Shown: positions 24,571-33,723, numbered from the stretch's first letter. The stretch is DNA of 64,000 nt from Bdellovibrionales bacterium (GCA_019637855.1 JAHBUX010000009.1:1-64000); one strand, 5' to 3'. Notes: a model not told the origin generated them from the sequence alone. Translations and numbers: made by a program.

Positions 24571-25134
24571 ATGAAGACAGGCCGCTGGCTTACGCTCCTC
24601 AGTGTGGTGGCCGCCTTGCTGTTTTTCGGCTGGCTCTACCGGCGCGAAGAGTCGTTGATCTCAGCTGAGCCGATTTCGGCTTGGAGCGAAGATCATCGCG
24701 CCGACTGCGCCGTTGTTCTCACCGGCGGCCCCGGTCGCGTGCGGGAAGGTTTTGATCTTTTAGCTCAGGGGCAAGTGCATAAGCTGATCATCTCTGGCGT
24801 ACATCCGCGCGCCACTTTGCGCGAAATCTTTCCGCAGTGGCCATTCTACGGAGCTTTGCGCTTAGAAGATGTCGTACTCGAGCGACGCTCGACAACGACT
24901 TATGGAAACGCTTTGCAGAGCCTTCCCCTGGTCGAAGCGGTGCGCTGCCGGTCCATGGTCCTGATCACCTCTCAGCTGCATATGCGGCGATCGTTCCAGA
25001 CTTTCCGCCATATTTTCCCCGATGAGATCCTGATTCTGACACGTTCGGTGTCCTCGGGGGCCGTACCTCCGCGCTCCAGCGATTTGAGCATCGAAGTTTT
25101 TAAATCCCTCTTCTACTCTCTTTGGGCCTACTAG
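24571..25134 (+). CDS. DUF218/YdcF-like membrane-anchored protein (187 aa)
   Basis: An N-terminal membrane anchor (residues 6-22) leads to a DUF218 domain on the outer side of the inner membrane: DCAVVLTGGPGRVREGFDLLAQGQVHKLIISG (about 46-77), then ERRSTTTYGNA (the conserved S/T-T-N segment), then MVLITSQLHMRRS. Family members such as SanA and ElyC affect envelope integrity at low or high temperature. The gene starts at the base after the ridA stop, so the two are likely co-transcribed. The reaction is unknown. Confidence 0.88.
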   Translation: MKTGRWLTLLSVVAALLFFGWLYRREESLISAEPISAWSEDHRADCAVVLTGGPGRVREGFDLLAQGQVHKLIISGVHPRATLREIFPQWPFYGALRLEDVVLERRSTTTYGNALQSLPLVEAVRCRSMVLITSQLHMRRSFQTFRHIFPDEILILTRSVSSGAVPPRSSDLSIEVFKSLFYSLWAY

Positions 25135-25182
25135 ACCTGTTTAGGTCTCAATCCTAAGCACCTGAACTCCGATAACATAGAT

Positions 25183-26028
25183 ATGACAAGAGAGAGTGTC
25201 GTTCGGACATTGAACGGCGGCTTGAGCTCCATGGGCCGCTACATCTTGAACCCGTTGGAATACACGGCCGAGGTGTTCTTGATGATCTACTTGTCGTTTC
25301 GTGCGGCTTTCTTTGACCAAGCGCAGGGGCTGCGTACCGTGTTCGCGGTGGTGTCGCAGCAGATCTACTTTACCGGATTTCAAGCTCTGCCCCTGATTTC
25401 GGTTCTGGCTATCGCCAGCGGCAGCATCGTGATGTTGCAAACCTCGAGCAATTTAAGCTTGCTCGGCGGCAATGCCATGCTCGGCGAGTTGATGGTGGGT
25501 ATTGTCGTGCGCGAACTGGCTCCGCTATTGACGGCGCTGATCGTGATCGCCCGCTCGGGAACAGCAGTGGCTTCTGACTTAGGCAATATGCGCGTTAACC
25601 GCGAGATCGAAGCGTTGGAAGTGATGGGCATCAACCCGTTGAGCTACATCGTGTTCCCACGCCTTTTGGGCGGCATCGTTAGTGTGATTTGCCTCTCCGT
25701 GTACTTTGTGATGGTGGCTTGCTGGGGCGGATTTTTGGTCAATATGATGTTGCGTAACATGCAGTTCGACTTTTTCGCCGACTCTCTGGCCCGCGCCTTC
25801 ACCAGCGCGGATGTGGGTTTGTTTTTTTTGAAAAACGCCTTTGGCGGCGCGACTATTTTCATGATCTGCTGCTACCAAGGTTTGCAAGTCAAACAGGCGC
25901 CGCATGAGGTGCCGCAGGTGACCACCAAGGCGGTGGTGAACAGCGTGATCTACGTAACGGCGTTCAATATGACCGTGACGATTCTCTTCTACCTGTCGCG
26001 GCTGATGGCTTTGGGAGTGTCGCTATGA
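25183..26028 (+). CDS. mlaE: MlaE/YrbE-family ABC permease
   Basis: Inner-membrane permease of the Mla phospholipid transport system, which moves lipids between inner and outer membranes. It has about five or six hydrophobic helices and the family signature block RELAPLLTALIVIARSGTAVASDLGNM, followed by EIEALEVMGINPLSYIVFPR (split here to key parts). The 281-aa length fits. It is the first gene of a tight three-gene set with the ATPase and MCE-domain genes (four-base overlaps). No mlaB or mlaC is nearby. Confidence 0.93.
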   Translation: MTRESVVRTLNGGLSSMGRYILNPLEYTAEVFLMIYLSFRAAFFDQAQGLRTVFAVVSQQIYFTGFQALPLISVLAIASGSIVMLQTSSNLSLLGGNAMLGELMVGIVVRELAPLLTALIVIARSGTAVASDLGNMRVNREIEALEVMGINPLSYIVFPRLLGGIVSVICLSVYFVMVACWGGFLVNMMLRNMQFDFFADSLARAFTSADVGLFFLKNAFGGATIFMICCYQGLQVKQAPHEVPQVTTKAVVNSVIYVTAFNMTVTILFYLSRLMALGVSL

Positions 26029-26726
26029 GCGTGCAACGCAAAGCCATTCAGTCCCTTAAGCTCGACGACATCACCTTTGCCTACGAAGGCCACGCGCCGA
26101 TCTTTGAAAACATCTCGCTCGAGCTGCCGAAGAGCCGGGCGGTGTGGATTCGCTCTCCCGGTCAGCGCGGAAAGAGCACGCTGCTCAAGATTCTCGCAGG
26201 TCTGCTGACGCCTCAGATGGGGCGCTACCTCATCAACGGTGAGACGGTGAGTGAAATGTCCTTCGAGGAGTTTCTTCCCTATCGCCTGTCGATGGGCTAC
26301 GGCTTCGATATGGGCGGCTTGTTCAATAACAAGTCGATGACCGAAAACCTTACGCTGCCGCTCTTGTATCATAATCTTTTGTCGCCCTCCGAGACCAATG
26401 ACCGGGTGAACGAGGTCATGCAGCTGTTTGGCTTGGGCAGTATCAAAGAACATCGCCCGTTTGCCGTCAGCGGGTCGCAGCGCAAACTGTTTTGTGTGAT
26501 CCGCCCGTTCATTCACTGGCCGCAGGTCGTATTCCTAGATGATCCGGTCACCGGTTTAAAGCAGGACAACCTCAATGATTTCTTTCATTTTGTCGATGAA
26601 GGATTTGCTAGTCGCGGGTTGAAGCAGATGTTCTTTACCGGCGAAAGTCCGGTGCTGGCCAACCGCTTTCAAGCGGAAGAGCTGATGGTGTCGGGCGATT
26701 GGTTTATGACGAGGTCAGTGGCGTGA
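26025..26726 (+). CDS. mlaF: MlaF-type ABC ATPase with degenerate catalytic motifs
   Basis: By position and fold this is the ATPase partner of MlaE (233 aa; family about 260). The motifs are altered. Walker A reads SPGQRGKST (44-52) in place of GxxGxGKST, so two glycines are lost. The signature is VSGSQ (148-152) in place of LSGGQ. Walker B ends FLDDP, with Asp173 where the catalytic Glu should be. The switch His is missing (TGES at 205-208). Lys50 and Asp172 remain. It may bind ATP but hydrolyse it poorly, or use another mechanism. It starts within the mlaE stop (ATGA) and overlaps mlaD (GTGA). Confidence 0.9.
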   Translation: MSVQRKAIQSLKLDDITFAYEGHAPIFENISLELPKSRAVWIRSPGQRGKSTLLKILAGLLTPQMGRYLINGETVSEMSFEEFLPYRLSMGYGFDMGGLFNNKSMTENLTLPLLYHNLLSPSETNDRVNEVMQLFGLGSIKEHRPFAVSGSQRKLFCVIRPFIHWPQVVFLDDPVTGLKQDNLNDFFHFVDEGFASRGLKQMFFTGESPVLANRFQAEELMVSGDWFMTRSVA

Positions 26727-27685
26727 AGATTCACTTCAATAAATTCGAAAAAGTCGCCGGCCTCTTTGTGGGTATCGCTGTGCTGAGTTGTATCCTCGGC
26801 ATGATCGGTATTGCGGTGAAGAACGGTTGGTTCGCTTCCAAAGTGAATTTCGTCACTGAGCTGGAAAGCGCCGACGGTGTGCATGCGGGGACGATCGTTC
26901 AGATCGCGGGTCTGCGCGTGGGTGCGGTCAACGAAGTCGAACTCATGGCAGATGACAAAGTTTTGGTGCGCTTTGAAGTTTTGGAGCGTTTTCGCGACAA
27001 GGTTCGCAAAGACAGCCGCGTGCAGATGTTCCGTCCGTTTATTCTAGCAGAGAAGGTTCTTGAAATCTCGGTTGGCTCGACCGATGCCGAACTGGTGGAG
27101 AACGACGGCTTGATCGCCACCCAAGCCAGCACCGACATCATGGATCTGTTGAGCGGCAAAAAGATGGGTGCGGTTCTCGCTTCTTTTGATCACTTGGCGG
27201 ACTCATTAAAAGTGATTGGCGAAGCGTTTGCCAACAAGGATCGCACGCGGGCCTTGGTGCAGATGGTGGATCGTTTGGTTCCTCTGGTGGACAATCTCAA
27301 TGCGCTCTCTACGGATCTGATTAAGATCACCACGGCAGCGAACAAAAACAAGCGTATCGAGACGATTGTTTCCAGCCTGACGACAGTTAGTGAACAGTTG
27401 CAAAAGATGGCGCCGGCCTTCAATGAAGAAGCTCCCAATGTGGGTATGCAGCTGGGGCAGATCGTCAGCAACCTGAATGTGCTCACCACGGAATTCAAAA
27501 AGGTCACGCCGGCCATATCGATGTTGGCGCCGGAGCTTCCGCGCACCAGCCGCCGCGCTGTGGAGGCGTTGGATGAGACGGTGGTGTTGCTAAAAGCCCT
27601 GCAGAAGTCATTCCTCTTGCGCGGCAATGTACGCGAAGTTCGAGAAGAAGAAGTACGCAAACCGGCCAATACAACGGAGCCTTAA
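26723..27685 (+). CDS. mlaD: MlaD-type MCE-domain lipid-transport protein (320 aa)
   Basis: The start is the GTG at 26723, overlapping the ATPase stop (GTGA); an upstream ATG at 26699 would add eight residues. A single N-terminal membrane helix (about 12-34) is followed by the MCE domain (about 40-120): VNFVTELESADGVHAGTIVQIAGLRVG with the GL.VG turn, then KVLEISVGS. A long helical C-terminal part (about 150-300) contains repeated LVDNLNALS and LTTVSEQL-like heptads. It would form the periplasmic lipid channel with MlaE and the ATPase. Confidence 0.92.
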   Translation: MKIHFNKFEKVAGLFVGIAVLSCILGMIGIAVKNGWFASKVNFVTELESADGVHAGTIVQIAGLRVGAVNEVELMADDKVLVRFEVLERFRDKVRKDSRVQMFRPFILAEKVLEISVGSTDAELVENDGLIATQASTDIMDLLSGKKMGAVLASFDHLADSLKVIGEAFANKDRTRALVQMVDRLVPLVDNLNALSTDLIKITTAANKNKRIETIVSSLTTVSEQLQKMAPAFNEEAPNVGMQLGQIVSNLNVLTTEFKKVTPAISMLAPELPRTSRRAVEALDETVVLLKALQKSFLLRGNVREVREEEVRKPANTTEP

Positions 27686-27763
27686 GTCCTATCCGCGCTT
27701 AACTCGGCGTTTCACTAGAGTTCCAGTGACTTTCTGCAGCTGATTTGAAAGCATGTCGACTCA

Positions 27764-28999
27764 ATGCTCGCATGGCTGATTTTCCGCAATTATCTACTGT
27801 CTCGTCGCGCTGGCGCCCTCGTGCGCATTATTGCCTGGCATTGTATTTTCGGCGTGAGCATGGGAGTTGCCGCGTTGATCATCGTCCTCAGCGTGATGAA
27901 TGGCTTTAACCAAACCATCCGCAGCCGCATGTTGAATGTGGAGGCGCATCTGCTAATCCCGCAGAAGGAGCGGCCCACTGCTGAAGGACTTCGGGCGATG
28001 GCCGCTGTTTTGGAAAAAGTGACCCCCGGAGCGGTAGATAAAATTGAGCGCTATGAGACGCAAGATTTGATTCTGCGTTCGACCGACGGCGTTTTTGGTG
28101 GAGCTGTGGCGAAGGGCTATGAGGACTCGACAGTGCAGGGTTTGCTGTCGCGTGTGTGGGAAGTCACGCATAAGAACACCCCGCCGCCGCAAAGTGAGTC
28201 CGCCGAGCTCGGTGCCAACGAAGTGATTATCGGAGTCGACCTGGCGCGCTCGCTCGGCATTTTCGAAGGCGATGAAGTGATCTTGGTGCCGCCCGAGGTT
28301 TTGCTGCTGCCGAAGGGCGAGATTCCGAAGTTCCAAAAGTTTCAGGTCAAATCGTTGCTCAATACACAAATGCCGGAATTCGACTCCAAGTTTATGTACT
28401 ACAATCTGGACCGCTTTCCCGATCGCATGCGATCAGCCAGTCGTGAGATGGGTTACGAGGTTCGGTTACATAATCCTTATGACGCCGACAGCGTAAAGAA
28501 GCGCCTGCAAGAAAACGGCATCGCCTCACAAACTTGGGGCGAACGCGACACCTCTCTATTCTTTGCTCTGAAGATGGAAAGCGCGGCGATGACTTTGTTC
28601 TTAAGTCTCGCGGTGTTGATCACCAGTTTTTCCATCGTGATCATTATGGTTTTGCTGATGAGTCAGAAGCGCCAAGATATCGGCATGCTGATGGCGCTCG
28701 GGATGTCCGTGCGCCGCACGCAGCGCTTGTTTTTAAAAGTCGGTCTGCTCTTAAGTTTCATTGGAATCTTCACCGGCGTGATTTTAGGCTCGGCCGTCTG
28801 CCTGTTTTTGGACTATCACAAGATGGAGCTTTTGCCGGATATCTATACGGACTCCACCCTGCCGGCCAAGCTGACCATGCGCATATTGGTATCCGTGCTG
28901 GTGGGCTCGAGCCTGATTGCCGTCGTGGGCGCCTGGTTGCCCGTATGGCGCAATGTTTTGAAAAGCCCGTCGGAAAGTCTGCGCCGCCAGGCTCCTTAG
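27764..28999 (+). CDS. LolC/LolE-family lipoprotein-releasing ABC permease
   Basis: Extracts outer-membrane lipoproteins from the inner membrane and hands them to LolA. The N-terminal motif LAWLIFRNYLLSRR and GVAALIIVLSVMNGF (first membrane helix) are typical. A periplasmic domain (about 45-270) is followed by the FtsX domain with three helices (MTLFLSLAVLITSFSIVIIMV, LLLSFIGIFTGVILGS, LVSVLVGSSLIAVVGAW), and it ends PSESLRRQAP. The 411-aa length is usual. No LolD ATPase is adjacent, so it must be encoded elsewhere. Whether it is LolC, LolE or a fused LolCE type cannot be told here. Its stop touches the convergent dapD stop with no gap. Confidence 0.9.
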   Translation: MLAWLIFRNYLLSRRAGALVRIIAWHCIFGVSMGVAALIIVLSVMNGFNQTIRSRMLNVEAHLLIPQKERPTAEGLRAMAAVLEKVTPGAVDKIERYETQDLILRSTDGVFGGAVAKGYEDSTVQGLLSRVWEVTHKNTPPPQSESAELGANEVIIGVDLARSLGIFEGDEVILVPPEVLLLPKGEIPKFQKFQVKSLLNTQMPEFDSKFMYYNLDRFPDRMRSASREMGYEVRLHNPYDADSVKKRLQENGIASQTWGERDTSLFFALKMESAAMTLFLSLAVLITSFSIVIIMVLLMSQKRQDIGMLMALGMSVRRTQRLFLKVGLLLSFIGIFTGVILGSAVCLFLDYHKMELLPDIYTDSTLPAKLTMRILVSVLVGSSLIAVVGAWLPVWRNVLKSPSESLRRQAP

Positions 29000-29848
29000 T
29001 TAAACCGGAATTTCAAATTCGCGTAGGACTTGATTGAGCGATGTTTTCTCATCGGTCGACTCGCTGCGGGTACCGATAATCAAAGCGCAGGGCACATCGA
29101 AGTCGCCGGCGGGGAACTTCTTGCTGCGGCTACCGGGAATGACCACGGCGTTTTCCGGAATTTCACCTTTAAAAGTTTTCGCCTCCGAACCGCGCACATC
29201 GATAATGGCAGTTGACTTGGTCAGTACCAAGCCCGCACCTAGCACGGCGCCACGTTTGACGTGAACGCCCTCCACGACCACGCAACGGCTGCCGACAAAG
29301 CAGTTGTCTTCGATAATTACGGGTGAGGCTTGAGGCGGCTCTAAAACTCCTCCGATACCGACGCCACCAGACAGATGCACATTCTTGCCGATCTGAGCAC
29401 AGGAGCCCACGGTGGCCCACGTGTCCACCATCGTGCCTTCGTCCACAAAGGCGCCCACATTCACGTAAGAGGGCATCAGCACCGCTCCCTTGGCCACGAA
29501 GGCACCAAAGCGCACGACCGCCGGAGGCACAACCCTTACGCCCATATCGACCGACCATTTTTTTACCGGAATTTTGTCAGTCCATTGAAACGGGTCGCAG
29601 TCCATCTGCTGCACATAGTGCGAACGGAAATAAAGCAAGATGGCCTGTTTCAACCAAGCGTGTGTCTCCCAACCGTTTTTGCCAGGTGAACATACGCGGG
29701 CTCGTCCGCGATCGATAAGGCCCACCGTCTCTTCGACGGCCAAGATGGCTTCGCTTGACAATGGGGCCGCCGGGTTTTGCGTGGATTTTTCCCAGGCTGC
29801 TTCGACTTGGAGTCGTAACGTTTCAGGTGGTTGAGAGCCAGCAATCAT
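29000..29848 (-). CDS. dapD: 2,3,4,5-tetrahydropyridine-2,6-dicarboxylate N-succinyltransferase
   Basis: Succinylates tetrahydrodipicolinate in the diaminopimelate/lysine pathway, using succinyl-CoA. The C-terminal two-thirds is a left-handed beta-helix of hexapeptide repeats (VVPPAVVRFGAFVAKGAVLMPSYVN, then GAFVDEGTMVDTWATVGSCAQIG). GGVGIGGVLEP is the conserved turn. The 282-aa length is typical. Its ATG overlaps the mpaA stop (ATGA), so the two share one transcript. Confidence 0.96.
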   Translation of the reverse strand: MIAGSQPPETLRLQVEAAWEKSTQNPAAPLSSEAILAVEETVGLIDRGRARVCSPGKNGWETHAWLKQAILLYFRSHYVQQMDCDPFQWTDKIPVKKWSVDMGVRVVPPAVVRFGAFVAKGAVLMPSYVNVGAFVDEGTMVDTWATVGSCAQIGKNVHLSGGVGIGGVLEPPQASPVIIEDNCFVGSRCVVVEGVHVKRGAVLGAGLVLTKSTAIIDVRGSEAKTFKGEIPENAVVIPGSRSKKFPAGDFDVPCALIIGTRSESTDEKTSLNQVLREFEIPV

Positions 29849-30513
29849 AATGTTTTCCGCCGAGTGGTTTCAGTCATTTTCAAAGCTTCTTCAATGGCCG
29901 GTACATGGATTTCCAAAATGGATTTGGTGTCCAGTCCGCGTTCGATCTCATAGGTCAGCGTGGGCATGTCGCGCTCAAGCCCGCAATAGGTGCCAAGACA
30001 GCCCGGCGTCGGGTAGCCGATGGATTCGCTGATCTTATAGCCGGTTCGTTGCGCAATGGCGCTAGCCTCTTGCTTGCAGTCGCCGTTCACATTCAAGACC
30101 GGGTGCCAGGAATGCAGCGACAAAATAAAGGCGGGGTGCAGCTGTTCAATCAGATGAATCAGTGCCCTGGTCTCGGGTTCGCTATTGGCCGCCTGACCCG
30201 GGTTGTAGCGCGGGTTTGTGACCTCAGGGCTCCAATCATTGGTGGCCATGTTGCGATTGAGATCAACGCCGTTGCCGTTGCTGCGCTGGTGGCGGATCAC
30301 ACCGTCAATGTTGAGAGCCGGGATCAGAGTCACCCGCAGGTGAAAGGGAAAGCTATTCGACCAGCGCTGCAGCAGACCAAGCGCGGCCTCAACTCCCTCA
30401 TGCTCGTCGCCGTGCACTCCGCCCAAGATAAGAACCTTGGGGCCGGCTGAGCCGAACTGATAGGCCGGGATGGGCAGACCGTTGGCGGAGTGTTCGATAA
30501 AAAAGTTCTTCAT
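29845..30513 (-). CDS. mpaA: MpaA-like murein peptide amidase (M14 zinc carboxypeptidase family)
   Basis: Cleaves the gamma-D-Glu-diaminopimelate bond of peptidoglycan peptides. Zinc ligands and catalytic residues are visible: GGVHGDEHEGVEA (His34, Glu37 region), NRN (about 88-90), SLHSW (about 132-136) and TYEIERG with the catalytic Glu near the C-terminus. There is no signal peptide, consistent with cytosolic recycling of imported peptides. It is the first gene of an operon with dapD, divergent from lysA. The grouping joins DAP release, DAP synthesis and DAP decarboxylation. Confidence 0.88.
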   Translation of the reverse strand: MKNFFIEHSANGLPIPAYQFGSAGPKVLILGGVHGDEHEGVEAALGLLQRWSNSFPFHLRVTLIPALNIDGVIRHQRSNGNGVDLNRNMATNDWSPEVTNPRYNPGQAANSEPETRALIHLIEQLHPAFILSLHSWHPVLNVNGDCKQEASAIAQRTGYKISESIGYPTPGCLGTYCGLERDMPTLTYEIERGLDTKSILEIHVPAIEEALKMTETTRRKTL

Positions 30514-30572
30514 CGCCCTTGAGTTTTGATTATTCTAGAGGGAAGGTCAAGGCGCGGAGGGTCTGTTCAGCT

Positions 30573-31769
30573 ATGGCGTTCACGTTCGAAAACGGCGAGT
30601 GGAATTTGAAAAGCGGTGGACAGGTTTGGCACTTAGAACGCTTAGCGAAAGAGCGTCCACGCCCGTTTTATCTTTACGATTTAGACTCTGTAAGTGAGCG
30701 TGCCCGCGCTTTTGCCAAAGCCCCGGGGCAGGTGCACTACGCCATGAAAGCCAACGCTCATCCGCGCTTGCTCTCGGTGTTACGCCAGGCGGGCTTCGGT
30801 GTGGATGTGGTCAGCTTGGGCGAGATGCAAAAAGCGCTGGCCTGCGGTTTTTCTCCACAGCGCGTGATTTTCTCCGGTGTCGGAAAGGACACTGAGGATT
30901 TGAAGGCTGCACTGGCTCATCGGATTTTTCAAATCAACGCCGAAAGCTTTGAAGAGCTTCAAGCCTTGGCGGTGTTGACCGCCTCCACTGGTCAAACGGC
31001 GGATGTGGCCATTCGTTTGAACATCCATCTGACGGCCCCGACGCACAAAAACATTCAAACGGCGACGGAAGAGAGCAAGTTTGGTTTGGATTTGCGTTTG
31101 TTGCCTGAGGTGCTGAGTTGGTTGAAGACACAACCGCAATTGCGTTTGAAAGCGTTGGCCGTGCATATCGGTTCGCAGATTTTAGACGTCTCTGTTTTTG
31201 AAACTATGAGCCGGAAAATGGGAGAGCTGTTTCGCGACGTCAAAGCGCAGAGTTTTCCCCTCGAGCGTCTAGATTTGGGTGGCGGTTTGGGGATTGATTA
31301 TCAAAACGACGGGGCAGAAGATTTTCCGCGTTTGCAGCGCTACTTCAAAGCTCTGAGCGCTCATGATTCACCGGCTCAACTCCTTTTAGAGCCGGGACGT
31401 TTTTTGGTGGCGCGCTCCGGTGTCTTGATTGCCAAAGTGGTTTATGTGAAACGTGGCGTGTCGCGCCAGTTTGCGATTTTGAACGCAGGCATGACTTCCC
31501 TCATGCGACCTGCTCTGTACGACGCTTATCATCGCATCGAGCCGCTGAGAGTTCGTGGCGGTGAGCGCGAGACATATTCGGTGGTCGGCCCCATCTGTGA
31601 AAGTACGGATGTGTTTGCTGAGGCGCGCGAGATGCCGCGGCTCGCGGCCGGCGACCACGTGGCCATTTTTGAGGCCGGCGCCTATGGTGCGGTTATGGCA
31701 AATACTTATAACGAAAGCCCGTTGCCTGAACAGTGGAGTGTGCTGGACGGCCGTATGGAGGTTTTGTGA
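30573..31769 (+). CDS. lysA: Diaminopimelate decarboxylase
   Basis: PLP enzyme converting meso-diaminopimelate to lysine. The start is placed at MAFTFENGEW (ATG 30573, with GCGGAGGG upstream); a frame from 30519 lacks support. VHYAMKANAHP holds the PLP lysine (Lys59), then GVDVVSLGEM, HIGSQI, LDLGGGLGIDY and LEPGRFL follow in family order. PICESTDVFA and GAYGAVMANTYN near the end carry the cross-subunit Cys and Tyr. The gene starts a three-gene operon with a DUF502 protein and an aldehyde dehydrogenase. Confidence 0.96.
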   Translation: MAFTFENGEWNLKSGGQVWHLERLAKERPRPFYLYDLDSVSERARAFAKAPGQVHYAMKANAHPRLLSVLRQAGFGVDVVSLGEMQKALACGFSPQRVIFSGVGKDTEDLKAALAHRIFQINAESFEELQALAVLTASTGQTADVAIRLNIHLTAPTHKNIQTATEESKFGLDLRLLPEVLSWLKTQPQLRLKALAVHIGSQILDVSVFETMSRKMGELFRDVKAQSFPLERLDLGGGLGIDYQNDGAEDFPRLQRYFKALSAHDSPAQLLLEPGRFLVARSGVLIAKVVYVKRGVSRQFAILNAGMTSLMRPALYDAYHRIEPLRVRGGERETYSVVGPICESTDVFAEAREMPRLAAGDHVAIFEAGAYGAVMANTYNESPLPEQWSVLDGRMEVL

Positions 31770-32371
31770 AGCATGTCACGTCCACATTTTTAAAAGGGTT
31801 GTTCACGGCGCTGCCCCTGCTGCTTTCCATCTATGTGTTCATTTGGTTTCTTGCTCTGGTCGAGCGCAACACCAGTCAGCTTCTTTTGGTTTTCTGGCCA
31901 GAGTTCCTCTACATCCCGGGCATGGGTGTGGTGCTGGCCTTCGCGCTGATCTACTTGCTCGGTACGGTGGTCGATAAGCCCTGGTCGCGTTGGTTTTTCA
32001 ATCTGACCGAGACGCTGCTGAGTGAAGTGCCTGTGGTGAAAACCGTGTACATGGCCATCAAGGATTTTACCGATTTCTTGAAGCCGAAGAGTGATCGCAA
32101 GAGCAATCAGGTGGTCTTAGTCAAATTCCCAGGCAGTGCGATTGAGATGATTGGTTTGATGACGCGTGAAAATCTTAAGGACATGCCTGAGCCTGTGACC
32201 AAAGAAGAGCGTGTCGCTGTGTACCTGCCCATGAGTTACCAGTTTGGTGGTGTCACTGTGTTTATCCCGCGGGCTTGGGTAACGCCCACCAATATGAGTG
32301 TGGAGGCCGCTATGCGCTCGATCATCACGGCATGGTTGCCAGGGCAGGACAAGAAGTTGGAGAACGTATGA
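31766..32371 (+). CDS. DUF502-family membrane protein (201 aa)
   Basis: The start is the GTG at 31766, overlapping the lysA stop (GTGA). Two membrane helices (about 9-32 and 48-70) are followed by a soluble domain with VPVVKTVYMAIKDFTDFL, the DUF502 signature, and a C-terminal AVYLPMSYQFGGVTVFIPRAWVTP. Family members are conserved inner-membrane proteins of unknown role. It overlaps the aldehyde dehydrogenase gene by ATGA, so lysA, this gene and the dehydrogenase form one unit. Confidence 0.9.
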   Translation: MKHVTSTFLKGLFTALPLLLSIYVFIWFLALVERNTSQLLLVFWPEFLYIPGMGVVLAFALIYLLGTVVDKPWSRWFFNLTETLLSEVPVVKTVYMAIKDFTDFLKPKSDRKSNQVVLVKFPGSAIEMIGLMTRENLKDMPEPVTKEERVAVYLPMSYQFGGVTVFIPRAWVTPTNMSVEAAMRSIITAWLPGQDKKLENV

Positions 32372-33723
32372 GTGTTCAGATCATAAATCCAGCCACTGAG
32401 CAGCTTGTGCGTGAATATGGTTTTATGAGTCCTGGCGAGCTGGACGCGGCTGTGACGCAAAGTACGGAGGCCTATCCGCACTGGCGGCGTTTGGATTTAA
32501 AGGCGCGTTTGGAGTGTGTGCGTACGTTTGAAAACGCGTTGCAGGCCGCGCTGGAAGTCGCTTCGAATCAGATCACCACTGAGATGGGCAAAGTACGCAA
32601 AGAGGCGCAGGCCGAGGTCAACAAGTGCATCGCCAGCTGTAAGATCTTGCGCGAAAACTTCGGCGCATGGAAGGCACAGAAGGAGTATGTGCTTTCGAGT
32701 GGACACTCTGTGCACTACGAACCCTTAGGCCCGCTTCTTGGCATTATGCCGTGGAACTTCCCCTTGTGGCAGGTGATCCGCTTTGCGATTCCCGCGCTTT
32801 TGTGTGGCAATACGGTTTTATTGAAACACGCGCCCAACACCTGGGGAGTGGCCGAGTTTTTGGAGGGACTATTCAAGCAAGCGTTTCCGGAAGGGACGTA
32901 CGTTAATTTGCGTGTCGGTGTGCCGGAAACGAGTGCGCTGATCGGTGACTCCCGCGTGCGCGGAGTTTCACTGACCGGGTCGCGCCAGGCGGGCCAAAGC
33001 GTGGGTGAGCTCGCCGGTCGGCATTTGAAGAAATGCGTTTTAGAGTTGGGCGGCAGCGATGCCTATATAATTTTAGATGACGCCGACCTGGATTTGGCCG
33101 CAGACGTGTGCGCGCGGGGCCGCATGGTCAACGCCGGTCAGAGCTGTGTGGCAGCCAAGCGTTTTATCGTGACCAAGAAAAACAGCGCTGCCTTCACTGA
33201 GCGTTTTCAAAAGCAGTTGGAGAAGTTTCAGTACGGCGATCCCTTGTCTGCGACGACGGGCATAGGCCCGTTGGCCCGTCGTGATCTGCGTGACCAGTTG
33301 GCGGCGCAGGTCGATCATTCGGTAAAACAGGGCGCGCGTTTGCTTTTTGGCGGACAAGTTCCAAAAGAAAAGGGATTTTATTACCCGGCCTCTCTACTCG
33401 TCGGTGTGAAGCCGGGCCAGGTCGCCTTTGATGAGGAGCTTTTCGGTCCCGTGGCCGCCGTGATCGAAGCGGACGACGAAAAACAAGCCATCGCTCTAGC
33501 CAATCGCTCGCGCTACGGTCTGGGCGGCGCCGTCTTCTCAAAAGACACGGCCCGTGCCAAAGAGATCGCCGTGCATGAAATCGAGGCGGGAATGGTTTTC
33601 ATAAACGACTTTGTGAAGTCCGACGCCTTAGTCCCCTTCGGTGGAATCAAAGATTCCGGCATTGGCCGCGAGTTGGGACGAGAAGGCGCTTTTGAATTCA
33701 CCAACGCGAAGTTGGTTAAATAG
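32368..33723 (+). CDS. NAD(P)-dependent aldehyde dehydrogenase, succinate-semialdehyde dehydrogenase type (451 aa)
   Basis: Oxidises an aldehyde to a carboxylic acid. The start is the ATG at 32368 within the DUF502 stop; a frame from 32275 would run far into that gene. Key residues are PWNFPLWQ (128-135), LTGSRQAG (202-209), LELGGSDAY with Glu226, and NAGQSCVAAK with catalytic Cys260. It ends in GGIKDSGIGRELG. Length and the short N-terminus resemble the YneI/Sad succinate-semialdehyde group. Lysine or 4-aminobutyrate breakdown is possible from the neighbours, but the substrate is inferred. Its stop lies inside a 68-base palindrome. Confidence 0.93.
   Translation: MSVQIINPATEQLVREYGFMSPGELDAAVTQSTEAYPHWRRLDLKARLECVRTFENALQAALEVASNQITTEMGKVRKEAQAEVNKCIASCKILRENFGAWKAQKEYVLSSGHSVHYEPLGPLLGIMPWNFPLWQVIRFAIPALLCGNTVLLKHAPNTWGVAEFLEGLFKQAFPEGTYVNLRVGVPETSALIGDSRVRGVSLTGSRQAGQSVGELAGRHLKKCVLELGGSDAYIILDDADLDLAADVCARGRMVNAGQSCVAAKRFIVTKKNSAAFTERFQKQLEKFQYGDPLSATTGIGPLARRDLRDQLAAQVDHSVKQGARLLFGGQVPKEKGFYYPASLLVGVKPGQVAFDEELFGPVAAVIEADDEKQAIALANRSRYGLGGAVFSKDTARAKEIAVHEIEAGMVFINDFVKSDALVPFGGIKDSGIGRELGREGAFEFTNAKLVK

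Noticed and set aside
29000-29002. Read-through fusion between the LolC/E-type gene and dapD
   Set aside because: The genes are on opposite strands with adjoining stops; there is no gap, but no fusion either.
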